64,000 bases of DNA, from assembly GCF_030812875.1 (NCBI RefSeq), contig NZ_JAUSTN010000002.1:62001-126000 (forward strand), given 5' to 3'. Source of the stretch: Peptoniphilus_B koenoeneniae. Lineage in GTDB: Bacteria > Bacillota > Clostridia > Tissierellales > Peptoniphilaceae. The position numbers were made by a program, and so were the translations under genes. Below the pieces are notes generated by a model. That model had not been told where the DNA came from, ran no database searches, and worked only from the letters and a program-made list of their open reading frames with translations. Every line of letters begins with the position of its first letter. Within the stretch, counting starts at the first letter, position 1. Below are positions 58,902 through 64,000 of the stretch, one piece after another.

Positions 58902-59975
58902 TTATTTATCAGCTTTTGGCTCTTTGTCAAGTTCACTTTCGTCTTTATGCTCTCTAAATTCTCTTCTCATTTTTCTAATTTCGGTTTTAAGTTCATGCAC
59001 CGTTTTATAAAGTGAGTCCATATCCTTATTTGTAGGTACTGGCATATATTTTAAAGAATCTTCAATTACTTTATCCATTTGAATTTTAAGAGTTAAAACT
59101 GAATCTACAAAGTTTCCTAAAAATTTTGAAAATTCCGTTGAATAAAATACTTTGTCAAAATTATTTGAAAGAGAAGTTTTCCAAAAATCATAAAATTCAT
59201 CAAAAGTCTTTGGAGCTTGTCCTTCTTCAAGAAGCTTAAAAGAATCCTTAATTACATTTTGAGTTGTTTCGTTTACAATTGTTTGAAGTTTTACTGTAAG
59301 TTCAGCTGTATAAGTTATAAATCTTATATATTTATCTAAAGTTTGAAGCCTTTCTTCTTGAGTTTTTCTTGAAATACCTACCATGGGCATATTCAAAAGT
59401 TTTCCGAAAGTTTTGTTATAGTTTTCTTTCCATTCATCAAAATATTTTAAAAATCCTTCAGGATCCTTAAAAGTACCTTCAACATAAGAATCTGTCATTT
59501 TTTTAATAGTGTCAGCCCAAGGTCCGTAAAAACTTGTCATAGTTTTTTCATAAGCATCTTTTATTTCATAGGCATTGTCAAACATTTCTTGAACTTCTTT
59601 AGGAAGATAAGCAGAAACGTAAGTTCCCATATAGTTTCTTACATTTTTTTCATAATCATTCAAAATTTTTTTCATTCTTTCTTGGGTGGGCTTAAAATTT
59701 TTGTCATAAATTTCTTTGTAAAGGTCATATATCTTATAGTAAACTTCAGATCCTTGTTTTATTTTATTTAAAACTTCTGACGGATCTCCCCTATAAGAAA
59801 AAAACGGACTGTCTTTCATAGAGCCGATAAACTTTTCATAGGTTTCCATAGGATTTTTTACATTAAAAGGAACTCCATAACTTCCCCCAAAATCCTGTAA
59901 AGTTTTAGACCAGCTATCAATCATTTCTTTTTGAGAAGCATATAATTGATCAAAAAAATTATAATCTTTTTCCAT
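58902..59975 (-). CDS. phaE: Class III polyhydroxyalkanoate synthase, PhaE subunit
   Basis: 357 residues, rich in helices and aromatic residues, low in motifs. The central DSYVEGTFKDPEGFLKYFDEWKENYNKTFGKLLNMPMVGISRKTQEE region (in pieces) and the C-terminal coiled helix (LYKTVHELKTEIRKMRREFRE) fit PhaE. Position before a class III phaC makes the call firm. PhaE is required for PhaC activity. AAGGAGGAAGA precedes the ATG. Confidence 0.9.
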   Translation of the reverse strand: MEKDYNFFDQLYASQKEMIDSWSKTLQDFGGSYGVPFNVKNPMETYEKFIGSMKDSPFFSYRGDPSEVLNKIKQGSEVYYKIYDLYKEIYDKNFKPTQERMKKILNDYEKNVRNYMGTYVSAYLPKEVQEMFDNAYEIKDAYEKTMTSFYGPWADTIKKMTDSYVEGTFKDPEGFLKYFDEWKENYNKTFGKLLNMPMVGISRKTQEERLQTLDKYIRFITYTAELTVKLQTIVNETTQNVIKDSFKLLEEGQAPKTFDEFYDFWKTSLSNNFDKVFYSTEFSKFLGNFVDSVLTLKIQMDKVIEDSLKYMPVPTNKDMDSLYKTVHELKTEIRKMRREFREHKDESELDKEPKADK

Positions 59976-60180
59976 TTTATCTTCCTCCTTTTTTTTCTAA
60001 AACTTCTTCCATTTACATTATACCCCTATAAATTACTAAATTAAACTTTTTAAATAAAATTTTTTAAATTATTGTACTAAATTAGTAAAAAATAAAAAAA
60101 TTTTTAATTTCGTATATTTTCCTTAATTTAAAAAGACTTATTTTTGTGTTAACATAAAAAAAGAATAATTGGAGGTAAAT

Positions 60181-61857
60181 ATGAAATTTAAAGAAATGCC
60201 CTATGAAAGACCGAACATTGATGAATATAAAAAAGTCTTTCATGAAAATTTTGATGATTTTAATAATTTAGATGTAAAAGAACAGTATAAAAGAATTTTA
60301 AATTTTGAAAAATATAAAGATGATTTTTCTACTAATTGCACTCTTGTTTCCATAAGACATTCCATTGATACAAGGGATAAGTTTTATGATGCAGAAAAGG
60401 AATTTATAGATGATTTATATCCCTTAGTTGCAAATATAGATGTGGAAGTCGCAAAAATTATTTTAAGTTCAAAAAATCTTAATGAACTTAAAAAACTTAC
60501 TGGTGAACAATTTTTAAATTTATTGGATTGTTCTTTGGTTATGAAGGAAGAAGCTATTCCCTTTATGCAAGAGGAAAATAAACTTATTACAAAATATGAT
60601 AAGCTTATAGCTTCCGCACAAATTGAATTTGATGGTAAGGTATTAAATCTTGCGCAAATGAAACCCTATCTTGAAAGTAAAGACAGGGATATAAGAATAG
60701 ATGCCTATAAAAAACAAAATGAATTTTTTAAAGACCATGAAGAAGAATTTGATAAAATTTATGATGATTTAGTAAAAGTTCGTAACAATATGGCTAAGGC
60801 TTTAGGCTTTAAAAATTATGTTGATTTACAATATAAATTTTTATACAGAACTGATTACAATTCAAAAGATGTAAAAAAATATCGTGACTATATTTTAAAA
60901 ACTTTTACCCCCTTTGGAGTTGAACTTAGAAAAATTCAAAAAGAAAGAATCGGAATAAAAGATTTTAAATATTATGATTGGACTATTGATTTTAACGAAG
61001 GAAATGCAAATCCCATTGGTGATGAAGGGTTTATTGTTGAAAATGCTAAAAAAATGTACAATGAGCTTTCTAAAGAAACCGGCGAATTTTTTAATCTTAT
61101 GACCTCTATGGAACTTATGGATCTTGTGGCAAAGCCTGGAAAAGAAGCTGGCGGATATTGTACTGGCCTTGATAAGTATAAAGTGCCTTTCATTTTTTCA
61201 AATTTTAATGGCACTCAAGGTGATATTGAAGTTATAACTCATGAAGCTGGACATGCTTTTCAAATGTATATGTCAAGGGATTATGAAATTTCTCAATATA
61301 GATTTCCAACTTATGAAGCTTGTGAAATTCATTCTATGAGCATGGAATTTTTCACTTGGCCCTGGATGGAATTATTTTTCGGTAAGGGAGTAAATAGATT
61401 TAAATACAGACATTTAAAGGGTGCCATAGAGTTCTTGCCCTATGGTGCTACTGTTGATGAGTTTCAACATTTTGTCTATGAAAACCCTGATGTAAGTCCT
61501 GAAGAAAGAAAGAAAAAATATCATGAAATAGAAATGAAATATAGACCTGATCTTGATTATGATGATGAGTTTTTAAACAAGGGAACTTTCTGGTTTAGAC
61601 AAGGTCATATTTTCGCAGTTCCTTTTTATTATATTGATTATACTCTTGCCCAAGTTTGTGCTTTTCAATATTTAATTAAGAATTTAGAGGATCACAAAAA
61701 AGCTTTTTCTGAATATTTAACTTTATGTAAAGCGGGAGGATCTCAATCTTTCTTTAAACTTATGGAAATTGGAAAAATTAAAAATCCTATGATTGATCGA
61801 ACTCTTGAGGAAATTATTCCAAAGTTAAAAGAAATTTTAAATTCAATAGAATTTTAA
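60181..61857 (+). CDS. pepF: M3 family oligoendopeptidase (PepF-like)
   Basis: 558 residues from ATG 60181 (TTGGAGG in front). Zinc-peptidase motif HEAGH at 354-358, third ligand glutamate in YEACEIHSMSMEFF about 28 residues on. FSNFNGTQGDIEVITHE is typical of the M3B oligoendopeptidases. Cytoplasmic, cleaves short peptides; fits a peptide-fermenting anaerobe. Monocistronic, followed by a strong terminator. Confidence 0.93.
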   Translation: MKFKEMPYERPNIDEYKKVFHENFDDFNNLDVKEQYKRILNFEKYKDDFSTNCTLVSIRHSIDTRDKFYDAEKEFIDDLYPLVANIDVEVAKIILSSKNLNELKKLTGEQFLNLLDCSLVMKEEAIPFMQEENKLITKYDKLIASAQIEFDGKVLNLAQMKPYLESKDRDIRIDAYKKQNEFFKDHEEEFDKIYDDLVKVRNNMAKALGFKNYVDLQYKFLYRTDYNSKDVKKYRDYILKTFTPFGVELRKIQKERIGIKDFKYYDWTIDFNEGNANPIGDEGFIVENAKKMYNELSKETGEFFNLMTSMELMDLVAKPGKEAGGYCTGLDKYKVPFIFSNFNGTQGDIEVITHEAGHAFQMYMSRDYEISQYRFPTYEACEIHSMSMEFFTWPWMELFFGKGVNRFKYRHLKGAIEFLPYGATVDEFQHFVYENPDVSPEERKKKYHEIEMKYRPDLDYDDEFLNKGTFWFRQGHIFAVPFYYIDYTLAQVCAFQYLIKNLEDHKKAFSEYLTLCKAGGSQSFFKLMEIGKIKNPMIDRTLEEIIPKLKEILNSIEF

Positions 61858-61895
61858 AAAAATAAACCTGCAAAATTTTGCAGGTTTATTTTTTA
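61858..61895. terminator. Bidirectional terminator
   Basis: AAATAAACCTGCAAAA / TTTTGCAGGTTTATTT, perfect long stem between pepF and the converging ECF gene. Confidence 0.9.
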
Positions 61896-61902
61896 TTATT
61901 TT

Positions 61903-62418
61903 TTAATTGTTTAAGTCAAAGTGCATAGAAGTAAGAGCTTTTTTTATAGGATTTATTATTAAGGTTACAATAATTGATGCAAATAAAATTTGAACAATAT
62001 TTCCAGGTATATTTGCAAGGGGTGCAGCCATACTCTTATACATAATGCATTCTCCTATATAATATCCACAAACTTTAATTATAAGAGCAAATATAAAGGC
62101 AGCCATTAGTTTCTTAAAAGAAAGTTTTTTATGAGTAATCTTTCCCATTCCTAGACCCATTATAATTCCTGTTATTATTGTTATAGGCGCCCAAGCTCCC
62201 CATCCTGATGTAATGTCAAAAAGTCCCATACCAACAGCTCCTGCTATGGCACCAGGTGTAGGTCCAAGTAAGATGCTTGTTATAAAAAATGGAACATTCC
62301 CAAGATGTACAAGACCTCCTGTAACAGGTCCTGGAACTCTAACTACCCAAGTAAATAAATAAGTAAGTGCAATGGAAATTGCACAAGTTGTTATAAAACG
62401 TGTATTTTTAGTATTCAT
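61903..62418 (-). CDS. ECF transporter S component
   Basis: 171 residues with about six membrane helices. GGLVHLGNVPFFITSILLGPTPGAIAGAVGMGLFDITSG (in pieces) is the pattern of vitamin-type ECF S components. The vitamin is not readable from sequence and no riboswitch precedes it. The ATPase and T subunits are not here, so it must use shared ECF modules. ATGA overlap with hslO. Confidence 0.87.
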   Translation of the reverse strand: MNTKNTRFITTCAISIALTYLFTWVVRVPGPVTGGLVHLGNVPFFITSILLGPTPGAIAGAVGMGLFDITSGWGAWAPITIITGIIMGLGMGKITHKKLSFKKLMAAFIFALIIKVCGYYIGECIMYKSMAAPLANIPGNIVQILFASIIVTLIINPIKKALTSMHFDLNN

Positions 62419-63293
62419 TTTGTAATCCTCTTTAGTATATTTTTTAATTCTTCTTCTGTAAAATCATACTCCTTGTTGCAAAAATAACATTCAACATGAG
62501 CATGACCATCTTCTTCAATAATTTCCCTTAATTCTTTTTCTCCCAAAGACTCTAAAGAATCTTCAACTTTTTCTCTGGAGCAGTTGCATCTGTAACTTAC
62601 TTCTTTTTCTTCTAAAATGGAATATTCAATTTCCCCGTAAATTTTATCTAAAATTTCTTTATGAGTAAAATTTTCCAATAAATAAGTAATATTGCCAAGA
62701 GATATAATTGAACTTTCAATTTTTTCTATAATTTCTTCTGGACAATCTGGCATAAGCTCGAGAATAAATCCTCCTGCATTTTTAACAGACAAGTCTTTAT
62801 CTACTAAAACGCCAAGTCCAACAGCGGAAGGAATTTGCTGAGAGGTTAAAAGATAATTTGCAAAATCCTCTGCAATCTCTCCACTAACTAAGGGAACTTG
62901 TCCCACATAAGGTTCTTTCATCCCAAGGTCCATTGTAACTTTTAAAAGGCCCTTTCCCACAAAACCAGCAACATCAATTTTATTATCACTTTGTCTTATA
63001 GGTAAGTCAAAGTCAGGATTTTCCACATAACCTTTTACATAACCGTCATTTTGACAAGTTGCAACTATTCTTCCTCCCGGACCATCTCCTGCAATAATTA
63101 CAGTAAGGGAATCTTCTTTGTTCTTTAAACCACTCACCATAATTGCTGCAGCAGTTAAAGTCCTACCAAGAGCTGCAGAAGCAGTTTTAGATAAATTATG
63201 AATTTTTCTTGCTTCTTCTACTAAATCTCCTGTATCTGCAAATTTTGCTTTTACAAGCCCATCTTTTGAAATTGTACTTATTATTTTTCCCAT
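62415..63293 (-). CDS. hslO: Hsp33 redox-regulated chaperone
   Basis: 292 residues. N-terminal domain typical of Hsp33 (GRTLTAAAIMVSGLKN, GDGPGGRIVATC). C-terminal zinc/redox centre keeps all four cysteines as CNCS and CYFC (near 236 and 270). Becomes an active holdase on oxidation. Overlaps the methyltransferase gene by 13 nt. Confidence 0.95.
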   Translation of the reverse strand: MGKIISTISKDGLVKAKFADTGDLVEEARKIHNLSKTASAALGRTLTAAAIMVSGLKNKEDSLTVIIAGDGPGGRIVATCQNDGYVKGYVENPDFDLPIRQSDNKIDVAGFVGKGLLKVTMDLGMKEPYVGQVPLVSGEIAEDFANYLLTSQQIPSAVGLGVLVDKDLSVKNAGGFILELMPDCPEEIIEKIESSIISLGNITYLLENFTHKEILDKIYGEIEYSILEEKEVSYRCNCSREKVEDSLESLGEKELREIIEEDGHAHVECYFCNKEYDFTEEELKNILKRITK

Positions 63294-63985
63294 TTTTTAC
63301 AAACAAAGGTCATCCTATGAGACCCTTTAACGTCACCCTCTCTATTGTAGTCATTATATTTTTTTATATCAAAGCCCGCTCTTTTTAAATAAGCTTCTAT
63401 TTTTTTTAAATCGTGGGCTTTTTCAATATGTTCTTCAGTAACTCTCTTATACTTATCCTTATCCCTTATAAAAAAATTTACATAATAAGTATTGAGTCTT
63501 TTATCTTCATCATAGTAATCTTCCCAAACATAAAAAGCATTCTCCGATTCATCCACATAAATTTTTTCCATAGATAAAAACTTTTCATGGGTATTTAAAT
63601 CAAAAATAAATTTGCCTTCATTGTTTAGGTGTTTATAAACATTTTTAAAAATATTTTCTAAGTCTTCTGTTTGTAAAATATAATTCAAACTGTCCGATAG
63701 ACATAAAATTCCATCATAGGTCTTCATCATATTAAAATTCTTTATATCTAACTTATATAGGGGAGCTTTCACTTTATTTCTTGCAATAGCAAGCATATCT
63801 TCCGATAGATCAAAACCTTCCATCTCATACTTATCTTCAAGAAGCTCTATAATTGTTCCGGTTCCGCAAGCCATTTCAAGAATTGTCTTTCCCTCTATTT
63901 CTTCTTTAATAAAATTTGCAAGTTTTTTATAATCTAAGTCCCACATAAGTTCATCATAAACTTCAGCAAAAGAACCATAAATCAT
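63281..63985 (-). CDS. Class I SAM-dependent methyltransferase
   Basis: 234 residues. SAM motif I LEMACGTGTIIELL near 40, acidic GFDLSEDML, then GILCLSDSLNYIL. The N-terminal YGSFAEVYDELMWDLDYKK is the common start of the YodH/YrrT-like group. Substrate unknown. ATG 63985 lies 15 bases from the window end, preceded by GAGG; it probably heads, or continues, the methyltransferase-hslO-ECF operon. Confidence 0.85.
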   Translation of the reverse strand: MIYGSFAEVYDELMWDLDYKKLANFIKEEIEGKTILEMACGTGTIIELLEDKYEMEGFDLSEDMLAIARNKVKAPLYKLDIKNFNMMKTYDGILCLSDSLNYILQTEDLENIFKNVYKHLNNEGKFIFDLNTHEKFLSMEKIYVDESENAFYVWEDYYDEDKRLNTYYVNFFIRDKDKYKRVTEEHIEKAHDLKKIEAYLKRAGFDIKKYNDYNREGDVKGSHRMTFVCKKWEK

Positions 63986-64000
63986 TTAAGAGCCTCTATA

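Overview
The window is AT-rich DNA (mostly around 30% G+C by eye) from a low-GC, anaerobic, Gram-positive-type bacterium, probably of the Tissierellia/Peptoniphilaceae kind (relatives of Peptoniphilus, Anaerococcus, Parvimonas, Finegoldia). Supporting signs are lipoprotein-type solute receptors, strong AGGAGG ribosome sites, acetate kinase, SLH-domain surface proteins, a GatCAB amidotransferase, a TPP riboswitch and an L10 leader. The genus is an inference.

Layout. 0-4.6 kb: 3' end of glmS, a CNNM/CorC-type transporter, and divergent ackA / tmcAL. 4.6-11.2 kb: a type I restriction-modification operon (hsdM-hsdS-hsdR, minus strand). Its HsdS has three target-recognition domains instead of two, and an (AG)10 repeat lies exactly before the third. 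11.3-16.4 kb: a minus-strand iron/metallophore-type ABC uptake operon (methyltransferase, receptor lipoprotein, permease, ATPase, double cupin) headed by an exact Fur-type box, with a divergent Crp-family regulator. 16.7-26.9 kb: one long minus-strand operon of 11 genes: a Liv-type ABC importer, DhaK and DhaL, two MtaA-like (URO-D fold) proteins that keep the zinc motif, a GntR regulator and a UPF0597/cysteine-desulfidase-like enzyme. A promoter and a large inverted repeat sit in front of it. I do not recognise this pathway as a whole. 27-30.1 kb: an OmpR-type two-component system and galU.

30.1-35.7 kb: a visibly GC-richer island (near 50% G+C), clearly acquired. It carries hcp, a broken ferredoxin gene, a cupin, DUF1858 and DUF2249 proteins, a 4Fe-4S protein and a Crp/Fnr-type regulator. 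Two copies of one 18-bp palindrome mark its promoters. At its left end are a serine-recombinase C-terminal fragment and a 20-bp-period tandem repeat. 35.7-41.3 kb: a two-component system with an ABC/FtsX exporter cassette, a decayed small membrane gene, a 3' remnant that looks like a 23S rRNA (uracil-5-)-methyltransferase gene, and a mobile-element scar next to tRNA-Ser(CGA).

41.3-50.5 kb: a housekeeping operon (SLH protein, tcdA, pcrA, ligA, gatC, gatA, gatB, then tRNA-Ser). 50.6-53.5 kb: a second SLH protein and a stand-alone CysG-N-like protein. 53.5-56.5 kb: TPP-riboswitch-controlled thiamine-precursor import genes. 56.6-57.8 kb: rplJ-rplL with L10 leader. 57.8-60 kb: class III polyhydroxyalkanoate synthase (phaE-phaC). 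60-64 kb: an M3 oligopeptidase, an ECF S-component, hslO and a methyltransferase.

The most distinctive items are the apparently phase-variable three-domain HsdS, the 11-gene Liv-Dha-MtaA-like operon, and the transferred Hcp regulon with its own palindromic operators.
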